From contig GL982576.1 of assembly GCA_000220375.1 (NCBI GenBank), forward strand, positions 645,658 to 682,324: 36,667 nucleotides of DNA. The letters are read 5' to 3'. Source of the DNA: Candidatus Nanosalina sp. J07AB43 (GTDB lineage Archaea > Nanohalarchaeota > Nanosalinia > Nanosalinales > Nanosalinaceae). The translations under genes and the position numbers were made by a program. Below are positions 17,083 to 25,412 of this stretch, one piece after another (the stretch's first letter is position 1; the number at the start of each line of letters is the position of its first letter). The notes beneath the pieces were generated by a model that saw only the letters and a program-made list of their open reading frames with translations, made no database searches and was not told the DNA's origin.

Positions 17083-18096
17083 TCATAGGTTTCCTTCCTC
17101 AGCTTCGTCCCCTACAGGAGCTCCAGCCACGACTACCTCTGTCTCTTCCCCGGCGGCAATCCTGCGGAGTTTATATGGCTTGACTAGGAATGCGTCGCCT
17201 TGGCTGTAGTCTAATTCTTCTCCGCCGATGTTGAAGGTTCCTGAACCTTCTTGGAAATAATAGATTTCGGTTTCGGTTGCGTGTCTATGTCCTTTCTCTG
17301 GGTCATTCTGTGATCCATGTGTGTCTCCTTTTGGTATTCGGAAGATTGAGAGGCCTACTTCCATGTTCTCTAGCTCACTTCTCAGAAACCTGTCCGGTCC
17401 TTCAACTGATGCCTTCTGGTATCCAGGATGCTCTTGGTTTAGGTTTTCAAATATCTGTTTGACGTCCTCGTCGTCCTTTTCTACAGTTCCTCCGTGGAAA
17501 CAGTGAACTTTGCTAAACTCTCTAAAACTTAGTTTGTTGAGGCTCTGTACGCATTCTTCCATGTCTGGTGTAAATCTTTCTCTGGGGCCGCTAAATCCGG
17601 TTTCCTCCACGTTGAGTATGTCTCCTGATATCAGCAAGTTGTCGATTAAGAGTGAGATATGTCCTGGCGTATGTCCTGGCGTATGTATGATCTGTATATC
17701 CTGTTCTTGTGTCCTTAAGGTCTCACCTCCGGTTAGTTCAACGTCAACCTCTACTGGAGGATATCTTTCGCTGCCTTTTATTGGATCTTCTCTTCCGTCT
17801 ATTGCTTTTGCGTCTTTTCTGTGTGCGTAGACAGTTGCATCCGTTTTTTCCACAAGCTTGGAGGCACATCCGCAGTGGTCAAAGTCTTGATGTGTAAGTA
17901 CAAGTTTCTCTACGTCGTTCAGATCGAAACCATGTCTTTCGAGATTGCTTTCGATCTTCTCTACATTTCCTGGAAGTCCGGCGTCTATCAGAATTAGTTT
18001 GTTCCCATCCTCGACAGCTACAGGATAGATTTCCTCCTTTTGATCACCAAGCTCAAGCGTCTGCGGCAACGAATAGATTCCACTAGATACTTTCAT
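17083..18096 (-). CDS. Metallo-beta-lactamase-fold hydrolase fused to a cupin
   Basis: Two-domain protein of 337 residues. The MBL domain (about 1-205) has THQDFDH (68-74), HTPGHTPGH (138-146), SGD (157-159) and HGG (201-203), a complete two-metal site of the glyoxalase-II-like type. A linker leads to a C-terminal cupin (about 245-325) with HRHATETEIYYFQEGSG (270-286), matching the first cupin metal motif. The second cupin motif (GDAFLVKPYKLRRI) lacks its usual histidine. ATG 18096 is chosen over TTG 18135. It follows the peroxiredoxin gene in the same run, which suggests detoxification or redox metabolism. The substrate is unknown. Confidence 0.88.
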   Translation of the reverse strand: MKVSSGIYSLPQTLELGDQKEEIYPVAVEDGNKLILIDAGLPGNVEKIESNLERHGFDLNDVEKLVLTHQDFDHCGCASKLVEKTDATVYAHRKDAKAIDGREDPIKGSERYPPVEVDVELTGGETLRTQEQDIQIIHTPGHTPGHISLLIDNLLISGDILNVEETGFSGPRERFTPDMEECVQSLNKLSFREFSKVHCFHGGTVEKDDEDVKQIFENLNQEHPGYQKASVEGPDRFLRSELENMEVGLSIFRIPKGDTHGSQNDPEKGHRHATETEIYYFQEGSGTFNIGGEELDYSQGDAFLVKPYKLRRIAAGEETEVVVAGAPVGDEAEEGNL

Positions 18097-18137
18097 GTTA
18101 ATGATATTGAGAAGGAATTTTTTAGACGTTTCCAACT

Positions 18138-18582
18138 CTAACCAAGGTTTTCTTTTAGTCTCTGGATATTTGGAAGATTGGAAGGGTCGTCTAGGATTTC
18201 CTTGTATATGACTTCACCCTTACGTACTACGAAAACAGCTCTCTTGGCCACCCTGTACCCTAATTCAGGAGATCTCAGTCTCTATATCATATTGATCAAT
18301 AATTTCTCTAGAAGTATCGCTTACCATGGTAAAGTCTAAACCGTTTTGTATGGCAAATTCCTTCAAGGCGAAAGGTGTGTCAACGCTTATACCGACAATT
18401 TCTGCCTCTAGACTTTCAAGACTCGAGAGTTTGTCCTGTATAGTACACATTTCATCTGTGCAGACGGAGGTGAATGCGCCAGGAAAAAATGCGAGAATAG
18501 TTTCCTCTTCTGCCTCAAATTGATATCTCTGTATTTCTCCGTTTGAGTATGCCGTGGATTTGAATGTTAGATCAGATTTCAT
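18138..18582 (-). pseudogene. Peroxiredoxin (AhpC/TSA family), frameshifted near the C-terminus
   Basis: Thiol peroxidase. The first 105 residues from ATG 18582 include FFPGAFTSVCTDEMC, with the peroxidatic Cys41 in its conserved PxxxTxxC setting and Cys46, and IVGISVDTPFALKEFA. The frame ends at a TGA at 18265. A different frame then continues the family C-terminus (SPELGYRVAKRAVFVVRKGE, then a DDPSNLPNIQRL segment) to a stop at 18138. One insertion or a two-base loss near 18266-18280 explains this. It may be a sequencing or assembly error, or a real truncation. It sits in a run after the MFS gene and before the MBL/cupin gene. Confidence 0.85.
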
Positions 18583-18591
18583 ATACTCCTC

Positions 18592-19746
18592 TTATTTCTG
18601 TATTCTGGTCTCCATCAGAGGAATTATTAGCGTTGCTGCTCCGGCAAGTATGAACATTGCTTGGAAGCCAAACCTGTTTCCTTGACTAAGCCCGATTATG
18701 AATAGGCCTGAGGTAAGAGCCATTCCTGCTGATTTTGATATACGTGAAAGAGTAAAGAATTCTGTCTTTGAATTGGACTCTGCTTCGTCGGCAAACTGTG
18801 AAAATATTGGTATGTGATACAGCTTGAAGGCTATTCCACCTAGAAAAGCCACTAGGAAGGCTTGGAAAGGTGTTGAGACGAAAGCTCTTGATACGTATGC
18901 AGCTGCTGAGGCGATTGATCCTACTGCAATTATAGTTCTTCTCGAGACTCTACCTGTAATATATGCGGAGAGGTATGCTACAAGCACAAAACCTATTGTG
19001 TCGAGTGATCTGACAAGCCCTGATCCAAAGGATCCGCTTATAAACTCGTATGTAAACAGACCGTAGAGAGCAACTGCGCTCAATCCTTGTATGCCTGTGG
19101 AAAGAAGTATGGGTATAAAGTTCCAGTATTTGCGCTTAAAGACGTCTTTAACATTTATATGCTTCTTTGTTTTTGTTTTTTCCAGTTTACTAAGTGGGAG
19201 TAGGGAGGTCATTATCATTGCTACCGCGAATGTAAGCAGTGCATTAAATCCGAACGCGGCGGATAGTGAACCTGCTATCAAAGGCCCTAGGAATCTTCCC
19301 ATGTTTGGTATTGATGTTATATCTGCGCTTCTTCTGTCCCTGTCTTCTTTATCAGTGTTTTCCGTAAACTCTAGTCTCATACCCTCTGCATGAAGAGTCT
19401 TACCTACTGAGTAAAGGACTGCTACAGCAACCATTAGACCTAAACTGTAATCCAGAAACCTCAACAGGAGTATTGACGGAACCAGAAATACATACGACAG
19501 GTATAAGCCTTTCTCAAATCCATGTCCCGCAAGGTAGTTCATTACCACCACAGAGGAGATCATGGAGGTCAGAGACTTGATAAGTAAGTACGTACCGGCT
19601 ATGATTAGGGAGCCTGAGGCGTCGTATATGATTATAGGAATGAATATTCCGAGCGCTGAAAGAGCCAGATTCTTGAAGAACTCATAGCTGACAAGGTCGC
19701 CAAACTGGGTGCTAAGCCGACCCTCAATTATACCCAGCTTCTCCAT
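18592..19746 (-). CDS. Major facilitator superfamily transporter
   Basis: Membrane transporter of 384 residues with about eleven or twelve hydrophobic helices and a central charged loop around residues 195-210 (KLEKTKTKKHINVKDVFKRK). The first half contains NMGRFLGPLIAGSLSAAFG, a typical MFS helix-5-like segment. The substrate cannot be inferred; drug or small-molecule efflux is plausible. It is the first gene of a minus-strand run with the peroxiredoxin gene 9 bases downstream. Confidence 0.82.
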   Translation of the reverse strand: MEKLGIIEGRLSTQFGDLVSYEFFKNLALSALGIFIPIIIYDASGSLIIAGTYLLIKSLTSMISSVVVMNYLAGHGFEKGLYLSYVFLVPSILLLRFLDYSLGLMVAVAVLYSVGKTLHAEGMRLEFTENTDKEDRDRRSADITSIPNMGRFLGPLIAGSLSAAFGFNALLTFAVAMIMTSLLPLSKLEKTKTKKHINVKDVFKRKYWNFIPILLSTGIQGLSAVALYGLFTYEFISGSFGSGLVRSLDTIGFVLVAYLSAYITGRVSRRTIIAVGSIASAAAYVSRAFVSTPFQAFLVAFLGGIAFKLYHIPIFSQFADEAESNSKTEFFTLSRISKSAGMALTSGLFIIGLSQGNRFGFQAMFILAGAATLIIPLMETRIQK

Positions 19747-19808
19747 GCCAAAACTATTGAACCATACGCATTTAATCTATACTAATTTTCCTATCATTTG
19801 GAAGACTC

Positions 19809-21746
19809 TCAAGGGTCCTGCGGCATCTGTTCAGCTGCTCTTGCAAACAGATAGAAGGCTTCCTCGCCCCAATTTTCGGGTCTCCAACGATTTTTTCTGT
19901 ACTCGCTGCTCTCTAGAGAGACCTTGCTGGCGTCCAGAAACTCGGATGTGTTGTAAAGGTCATTGTCTACCGGTTGATCAGTGTGTATGGTAGGTTCTTC
20001 CTCTGTGTACATCATTTCCTCGGGATTTATCTCAGGTACTACGACCCTGTCAATCCCGTCCTTAACTCTTGGATCGTCGAAGAACCCTGAGTTTTCTACC
20101 GCGTGCTTGTATGCTGCTTGCTGAATGGCATAATTTGGTTTCATAGATCCTGTCTTAAGGTCTAGTAGAACTGTTTCACCGGTCTCAGAGTGCTCATAGA
20201 TTAGGTCTGCTGTTCCTCCGTAACTGAACTCGCCTATACCTGGACCATCAATGCCGTTGCTCTGATCCCATGGATGTATGGTGTTCATGGCAAACTCCTG
20301 TTCAGCATATATGACATTTTCTTTTGTAATACCTAGATCATCTTCTAACTGTATGAATTTTTCTTTTATCCAGTCAATCTCTTTCTCAGCGAGATCCATA
20401 CCGTTTTGGATGTAACCTTCTTCATTCTCAGTATAGCTTAAGATTCTGTCTTGATCACCACCTTTCCAGTCAAGAATATCCTGTAAGCTTCCTAGATCAT
20501 CTTCGCCTGGCTGAATCTCTCTTAACTGGTCGTAATATCTCTGAGTGTCACCTCTTACGTCGTCTTCATCCTCGACGTATCTGGCGAATATTTCCTCGTG
20601 TGCAAGTGTTCCTCTGTTTCCAGAGTAATCTCTTATTATGTCCGAATCGTACCTTCCGTCTGATCCGTCGTAAATATTCTGCCAGTGGAAAAGACCTCCA
20701 CCAGTGTCAATCTCTTTGTGTGAAGTGGGCAAAGGATTGATTACAGTGGTTACTGAGTATGATGATCCTTGGCTCCATCTGTAAACTCTTTTGTCGTTTG
20801 CATCAGTATCTCTATATATTTCCCCTTCTTCAAGGTCTCTTACCGCCTCAAAGGCCTGACCTGATAACTGTTTAGTATCTGAGAGTTCCTCTGCTTTCTC
20901 AATAGCTTTCTCTCTTATCACTTCCTCGACTTCGATATCAGTGAGTTCTAAGCTATCAACATCTTCTAAAAAATTGTCTGCATCCATCCCTAAAGGGAAG
21001 ATAAGCCCTGACTCTTCACTCACTGCACTTGCTGCATAGTTTTTGGCATCCGCATATGTTTCTTCTTTTTCAAGTCCCTGTTCAAAGAGCTCAGTTACTC
21101 TATCTCCGAAGTTGTATCCTGGCTCCAAATCTGAGTTAGATAGTAGCTCCAGGTACTCGAAAGGTTTCAGACCGCTGAACTGTATGCCTGTTTCGTCTCT
21201 AACTTGGTTGGCCGACTCTTGGAGAATTGAGTTATAGAAGCCGGAAGCATCCTCTATTACCTGATCGGGGTTCTCATCTACAATTTCCTGAGCTGTATTG
21301 AGGTCTAATTCTCTTGTCTGGATTTTTTCTCCCTGCTGTACTATTTGCGCTTCCTCAGCCTCTGACTCCAGAAGCCTTATAGCAGAGTCGATAACGTCTT
21401 CTTCGTCTATCCCGTTTAACTTTGGAATCCTCAAGGCATTTTCCTCGTCATCAAGTATGCCTATATTGGACTTTAGCTGGATATCACCTAGGCTTCTGTA
21501 AGTAGATAAATTTCTGTGCGTGTTACCTCTTTCCTCGTATGTGTCAGCTATCCACTCACCTAGTGATTCAGCTTTGTTCTTGACGTCTTCTGGTATATCG
21601 TCACGTTCCGCTAGGTCCGACCTCCTCTCAAGAGCCATCTCATCTCCTATTGCGTGAGCTCTCCAGTTTCTGAGGATTTTCTCTCGATCCCTTTCATTAC
21701 TATTTGGATGAATGCCGTTATGTCGAAATGATTCTGGTCCAGTCAT
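19809..21746 (-). CDS. Large protein with C-terminal RecB/Cas4-like PD-(D/E)XK nuclease domain
   Basis: The 645 residues from ATG 21746 comprise an acidic, mostly helical N-terminal region (1-320) without recognisable helicase motifs and a C-terminal RecB-family nuclease. Nuclease landmarks are GTLAHEEIF (His383), AEQEFAM (Glu484), GGTADLIYE (Asp514), LLDLKTGS (Asp529 and Lys531) and the QxxxY element (Gln542, Tyr546). This is the complete set of the family. No cysteine cluster of the Cas4/AddB type is present. The frame is open for 50 further codons upstream with coding-like sequence but no start codon, so the gene is probably truncated or frameshifted at its 5' end. No CRISPR genes are nearby; a DNA repair or defence role is inferred. 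Confidence 0.8.
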   Translation of the reverse strand: MTGPESFRHNGIHPNSNERDREKILRNWRAHAIGDEMALERRSDLAERDDIPEDVKNKAESLGEWIADTYEERGNTHRNLSTYRSLGDIQLKSNIGILDDEENALRIPKLNGIDEEDVIDSAIRLLESEAEEAQIVQQGEKIQTRELDLNTAQEIVDENPDQVIEDASGFYNSILQESANQVRDETGIQFSGLKPFEYLELLSNSDLEPGYNFGDRVTELFEQGLEKEETYADAKNYAASAVSEESGLIFPLGMDADNFLEDVDSLELTDIEVEEVIREKAIEKAEELSDTKQLSGQAFEAVRDLEEGEIYRDTDANDKRVYRWSQGSSYSVTTVINPLPTSHKEIDTGGGLFHWQNIYDGSDGRYDSDIIRDYSGNRGTLAHEEIFARYVEDEDDVRGDTQRYYDQLREIQPGEDDLGSLQDILDWKGGDQDRILSYTENEEGYIQNGMDLAEKEIDWIKEKFIQLEDDLGITKENVIYAEQEFAMNTIHPWDQSNGIDGPGIGEFSYGGTADLIYEHSETGETVLLDLKTGSMKPNYAIQQAAYKHAVENSGFFDDPRVKDGIDRVVVPEINPEEMMYTEEEPTIHTDQPVDNDLYNTSEFLDASKVSLESSEYRKNRWRPENWGEEAFYLFARAAEQMPQDP

Positions 21747-22168
21747 CCATTGGTTGAATGCTGCTACGAGCTCCGCCTCAGCACTGCTCTGACTTGGTTC
21801 TCTGGATTTGATTAATCCTAAAGCATCCTCGGCTAATTTCTCTGGGTCTGAGATACCGAGCTCTACTGCCCTGAAATCAACTATCTCGCTCTGTGTCTAT
21901 CTTTGGAATCGGCTTCACTCTGTACCTCCACCGATTCCCATCCCATGCAGATGCCCGGCAATATCAATCCGGACACAGATCATTCAAGATAGAACCTCTG
22001 TGCGTATCCTACAGAAATTTCTATAATTTACAGCGTATCTTACTAGAATCCCCCTATGCTAATATCCATTTATGCGCCATAAATATCTTTGGTATAACAA
22101 CCTCATACAAAATTGACTTTTTCAGCAATCCCTTCTTAGACGTTCTAAAGGGATATATTATGAGGTGT
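21747..22168 (-). other. Damaged 5' part of the RecB-like nuclease gene and A/T-rich spacer
   Basis: From 21747 to 21896 the minus strand continues the nuclease frame for 50 codons (including SEIVDFRAVELGISDPEKLA) up to a TAG at 21897-21899, with no ATG, GTG or TTG. Just upstream, another frame reads SAWDGNRWRYRVKPIPKIDTE, which also looks coding and would join after a one-base shift near 21885-21895. Beyond about 22020 the sequence is A/T-rich and has stops in every frame. I see no other gene here; a plus-strand frame through the region lacks coding character. Confidence 0.5.
22068..22084. repeat. 17-bp palindrome in an A/T-rich spacer
   Basis: ATTTATG and CATAAAT form perfect 7-bp arms around a CGC centre. 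It lies between the broken photolyase gene and the damaged start of the nuclease gene, where it could be an operator or part of a promoter for the nuclease. Chance is not excluded. Confidence 0.3.
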
Positions 22169-23629
22169 CTAGTTTTGGAAGTCTTCTAGGCCTTTCTGCT
22201 TATTTTCTGCTTTTGACAGAATTTCCTCTCTTGAATGCTTTGAGCTGAGGGATGCTTTCTCCCAGACTTTATCGTCTTCAAAGGCTGAGTATGCTTCTGA
22301 AGATTTTCTCTGGAAGTACTGTCTGGACTTTTTGGACTCCCTATCATAGTCTATTACTGGCCTTGGATAGTCTTCTCCTATTTCTATGTTTAATTTTTCC
22401 TGTGTCTGGTCGGGCATTTTCCATGGAGTGTGTATGTACTTGTCGGGTACAGGTCTGAGTTCTGGTACGTATTTTCTGATGAATCTGCCTTTTGGATCGT
22501 TTTCTTTGGCTTGTTTTGTAGGGTTGTAGATTCTGTTTGCGTGTACTCCGACTAGGCCTGACTGCATCTGCCATTGATAGTAGTTTATTGCTACGTCTGC
22601 ATCTATCAAGTGCTTATAGTAGTGGTCAGCTCCTATCTTCCACCACTGCTTTAGTATATATGAAAAGAAAGATGCGCACATTGCTCGCATGCGGAAGTTG
22701 AGCCAACCTGTCTTGGTTAAAGCCCGCATCGACGCGTCAATTAAGGGAAAACCGGTCTCGCCTTTTTTCCATGAGTTAATCTTCTGTTGGCTGTGGTTAT
22801 CCTTCCATAGATCCCTGTAGACAGGGTTGATAGCCTCATTGAATAGGTCTGGGTTATCTTCTATCTTCTGATTGAAGTGTTGCTGCCAGAAGAGTCTGTC
22901 CTTGAACATTTCTGCCCCTGAGTCCGCGTTTTGAGGGAGTCGATTCTCCGATAAACCTGTCTTGGGGATATACATCCGTACTTTATGTATGGTGAAAGAT
23001 GGGAGGTAGATTGCTCAGCTTTGTAAGGTGAGGATATTGATCCTGCGTAATCCTCTATGCTTTTGGCGAATTTCTCTAGCTTTTTCTCAGCTTCATGTGT
23101 TCCTCCTGCAGGTATAGAATCTTTTTTGGCCTCTATCTCGTATTCTTGTCGGATCTCGTCTAGGGTGGTGTTTCCAGTCAGATTGTTCTCGTTTATCGAT
23201 TCTGGTCTTCTGTACATATCTGATTTGAACCATTTTTCTGCCTTCTTGTCCCACTCCTCTAGATCTTCCTTTAGTTTCGACTGCGTTCCCGCTGACGCCT
23301 TCGAACCTTTTCCTCAGGTTTTTTTCTTTTTGTTGGTAGAAGTGATTACTATCCTTGTTGAACATTACTTTGTGTCCGTTTGATTCAAGCTCTGAGGCCA
23401 CTTCTACGATGTCTCCATGGAAAAATGAGAGCTCTGTTCCAAGAGTCATGTACTGTCTGTTTAGATCCCTCAGCGAGTCTAAGATAAACTCCTGTCTTGA
23501 ATCTGAGCTCAGTGGATGACTCCAGATATCAGGGTCGAATACGTATACAGGCGCTGATTGCTCGCCAGCTGCTTCTACAGCCTTGTTGTCTTTTGTTCTT
23601 AGATCTCTGCGGTGAATTACTACTTTCAT
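22169..23629 (-). pseudogene. Second class I photolyase (haloarchaeal Phr1-like), broken by two frameshifts
   Basis: Three consecutive frames together make one photolyase. Part one starts at ATG 23629 (MKVVIHRRDLRTKDNKAV) and runs through the antenna domain to NLRKRF. Part two, from about 23300, includes WDKKAEKWFKSDMYRRPES, IPAGGTHEAEKKLEKF and LSPYIKYGCISPRQVYRRI. Part three, from about 22935, includes MFKDRLFWQQHF, GETGFPLIDASMRALTKTG and YYQWQMQSGLVGVHANRIYN and ends at 22169. Order and spacing fit an intact family member of about 485 residues. The shifts fall near 23295-23314 and near the four-A run at 22929-22945. Either the gene is decaying or the sequence carries indel errors. Confidence 0.87.
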
Positions 23630-23748
23630 AATTTGAGCCTGCTCTAAGCGGTGTAAGTTGACTTTACTTTTCAAATCTATGTTTGAACTCTGTAACAAAG
23701 TAAGTCTGGTTAGATACTTATTTCAGTTTTCAACCTGATTACTTAGTT

Positions 23749-24573
23749 GTGGAGAATGACAAAACTAGTAACCTTGGAAATGTTAGTGATCGACAGCTGG
23801 CAAAGGATCTTGGAGTTTCTGAGAAGGATGCAAAGCAGGAGAGAAAGAAGCGCGGCTTTCTAAAGTTGGATGATTTTCAGGACAAGAAAGAAGTCGAGGA
23901 GTCTCTAAACATTGACGCAGAGCTGAGTGATATGGAGAAGAGAAAGTTACAGGGTCATCTAGGGGAAAAGCTAACCTCATTGATGAAAAGCAGAGTCACG
24001 GAGTACTTGAAATCCCATACCAGGCCTGAATGGGTTCTCAGGGACAAGCTTCAGCTTATTAGCAACGTATCGACATCCAATAGATACTGGGCATCTGGAA
24101 AACCTAGGCAGGGATCAATCAGGATAGAGGGAAGAAGCATCAAACACACAGGAAAGCCACTAGAGGAGATTGAAAAGTACGTTAAGGAGAGATGTGTCTT
24201 TGCCGTGGAAGATATGTTCGAGAAGTTTAGGGAGGTGAGAAACCCGTTTATAGATTTTAATTTCTATGCAGTAAAGGAAACAGGTAAGAGAGAAACAGAG
24301 TTTGTTCTAGAAGATTATTCCAGTGATTCATTTGACGCTAAAGAAAGCATGAAGGTGAGCATTCCTGTCATAGAGGATTTTAAGGTGATTATGCTGGAGG
24401 TAAAAACTACAAAGGATGACGCCGCAAGCCTTTTTTCATCTAACCAGAGGAAGGCTAGGAATCTTGCAAAAAATTCTCCTTATTTAGACTTCTTTAGCCT
24501 TCAAGTGGACAGAGAGTTTTCAGAGCTTAATATACCTGAGGAATATTCGGTCAGTATACAGAAACACTCATAG
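23749..24573 (+). CDS. Putative PD-(D/E)XK nuclease domain protein
   Basis: Family not firmly recognised. The N-terminal 50 residues (VSDRQLAKDLGVSEKDAKQE) resemble a small helix-turn-helix. The C-terminal part carries IDFNFYAVKE (Asp169) and IMLEVKTTKDDAASLFSSNQRKA (Glu217, Lys219), then FFSLQVDREFSEL. This is the D-x(n)-ExK pattern followed by the S/N-Q-R helix seen in Mrr/NO-VEIN-like restriction-type nuclease folds. The start is GTG 23749. 274 residues. A small gene follows 18 bases downstream on the same strand, which suggests co-transcription. The substrate and role are unknown. Confidence 0.72.
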   Translation: MENDKTSNLGNVSDRQLAKDLGVSEKDAKQERKKRGFLKLDDFQDKKEVEESLNIDAELSDMEKRKLQGHLGEKLTSLMKSRVTEYLKSHTRPEWVLRDKLQLISNVSTSNRYWASGKPRQGSIRIEGRSIKHTGKPLEEIEKYVKERCVFAVEDMFEKFREVRNPFIDFNFYAVKETGKRETEFVLEDYSSDSFDAKESMKVSIPVIEDFKVIMLEVKTTKDDAASLFSSNQRKARNLAKNSPYLDFFSLQVDREFSELNIPEEYSVSIQKHS

Positions 24574-24591
24574 TGTAGGTAAAATACATCT

Positions 24592-24966
24592 ATGTTTACC
24601 ATGAAAGGAAACGATAAACATGAATCAAACTCTGATGGCTCGAGATATGCTGACTCAAGTGTTGATGATTTGCGGGACCTGTATCTAAATGCTACAGCGG
24701 AGGTTCTTCCACAGCTTGCCGCAGAGAATAGCTGGGTTATTAGGTTTGATCACTGTTTTCAAAGGGTTGTGCTTGACAATGTATTCGACGACGTCTGGTA
24801 CAATCACTTGGATAAGTCTAGCTCAAAGCCAGCTTATAAGCAGCTCAGCCATGATCAACTTGTTTCAGCATTAAATCTATGTAGAGAGATGGAAAAGATG
24901 GGATCAAAGAAGGTTGAAGAGCTGAACAGGAAGAGTTTGAAGTTTCGAGGCAAACTCAGTGAGTAA
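24592..24966 (+). CDS. Small protein, unknown function
   Basis: Not recognised. The 124-residue protein has a polar, probably disordered N-terminus to about residue 25, then a helical domain with RFDHCFQRVVLDNVFDDVWYNHL and a Lys/Glu-rich C-terminus ending in NRKSLKFRGKL. The HCFQR segment with Asp- and Trp-rich surroundings looks conserved and functional. It lies 18 bases after the nuclease-like gene, probably in one transcript. ATG 24601 is an alternative start. Confidence 0.65.
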   Translation: MFTMKGNDKHESNSDGSRYADSSVDDLRDLYLNATAEVLPQLAAENSWVIRFDHCFQRVVLDNVFDDVWYNHLDKSSSKPAYKQLSHDQLVSALNLCREMEKMGSKKVEELNRKSLKFRGKLSE

Positions 24967-24992
24967 ATATAATAATTCATAGACCTGTATCT

Positions 24993-25004
24993 GATTTAAT
25001 ATTT
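24993..25004 (+). promoter_or_regulatory. TATA-like box of the DUF4864-like gene
   Basis: GATTTAATATTT is centred about 25 bases before ATG 25023, which implies a leaderless transcript. It separates this gene from the preceding small gene. Confidence 0.42.
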
Positions 25005-25022
25005 GGTAGACTAATTGACAGC

Positions 25023-25412
25023 ATGTCAAATGATGAACAGCTCAAGTCTCCAAGCCCCGATTATAGCCCAGAAGAGGTAATTAACGCGCAGTTAGATGCC
25101 ATGAAGGATAACGATAATCCTTTTGATGATAGTGGTATAGAAACCGCTTTCAACTTTGCATCACAAAAGAATAAGCAGGCGACAGGACCTCTTCCAAGGT
25201 TCAAGAAGATGGTTCATAACAAGAGGTACTCAATGCTTCTGAACCACGACAGAGCAGAACTCGGTCAGATTGAGAGGGATGGAGACACTGCCACGCAGAC
25301 CGTTGATGTATATAAGGACGGTGAAAGCGTTAAGTACAGGTTTGAGGTCGAGCTTCAGGAAGACGGTGAAAATGAAGGATGTTGGACCACCAACAGCGTT
25401 TTGAGAGTCTAG
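25023..25412 (+). CDS. DUF4864-like protein
   Basis: The 129-residue protein matches the pattern of the DUF4864 family, whose function is unknown. Features are SPEEVINAQLDAMKDND, then GIETAFNFASQKNKQATGPLPRFKKMV and HNKRYSMLLNH, followed by beta strands to the C-terminus. The fold resembles NTF2-like cone proteins. No signal peptide is seen, so it is likely cytoplasmic. Its 3' end overlaps the convergent uvsE gene by four bases. Confidence 0.75.
   Translation: MSNDEQLKSPSPDYSPEEVINAQLDAMKDNDNPFDDSGIETAFNFASQKNKQATGPLPRFKKMVHNKRYSMLLNHDRAELGQIERDGDTATQTVDVYKDGESVKYRFEVELQEDGENEGCWTTNSVLRV

Noticed and set aside
17659-17682. Perfect tandem 12-base repeat (ATGTCCTGGCGT twice)
   Set aside because: It encodes the repeated TPGH of the normal HTPGHTPGH metal motif in the MBL domain, so it needs no other explanation.
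19809-21746. Cas4 or CRISPR-associated identity for the RecB-like nuclease
   Set aside because: No cysteine cluster, no repeat array and no cas genes are present in the window.
21893-22189. A 98-codon plus-strand open frame in the spacer before the nuclease gene
   Set aside because: No domain, aromatic- and Cys-rich composition unlike the acidic proteins around it, and it overlaps the likely coding remnants on the other strand.
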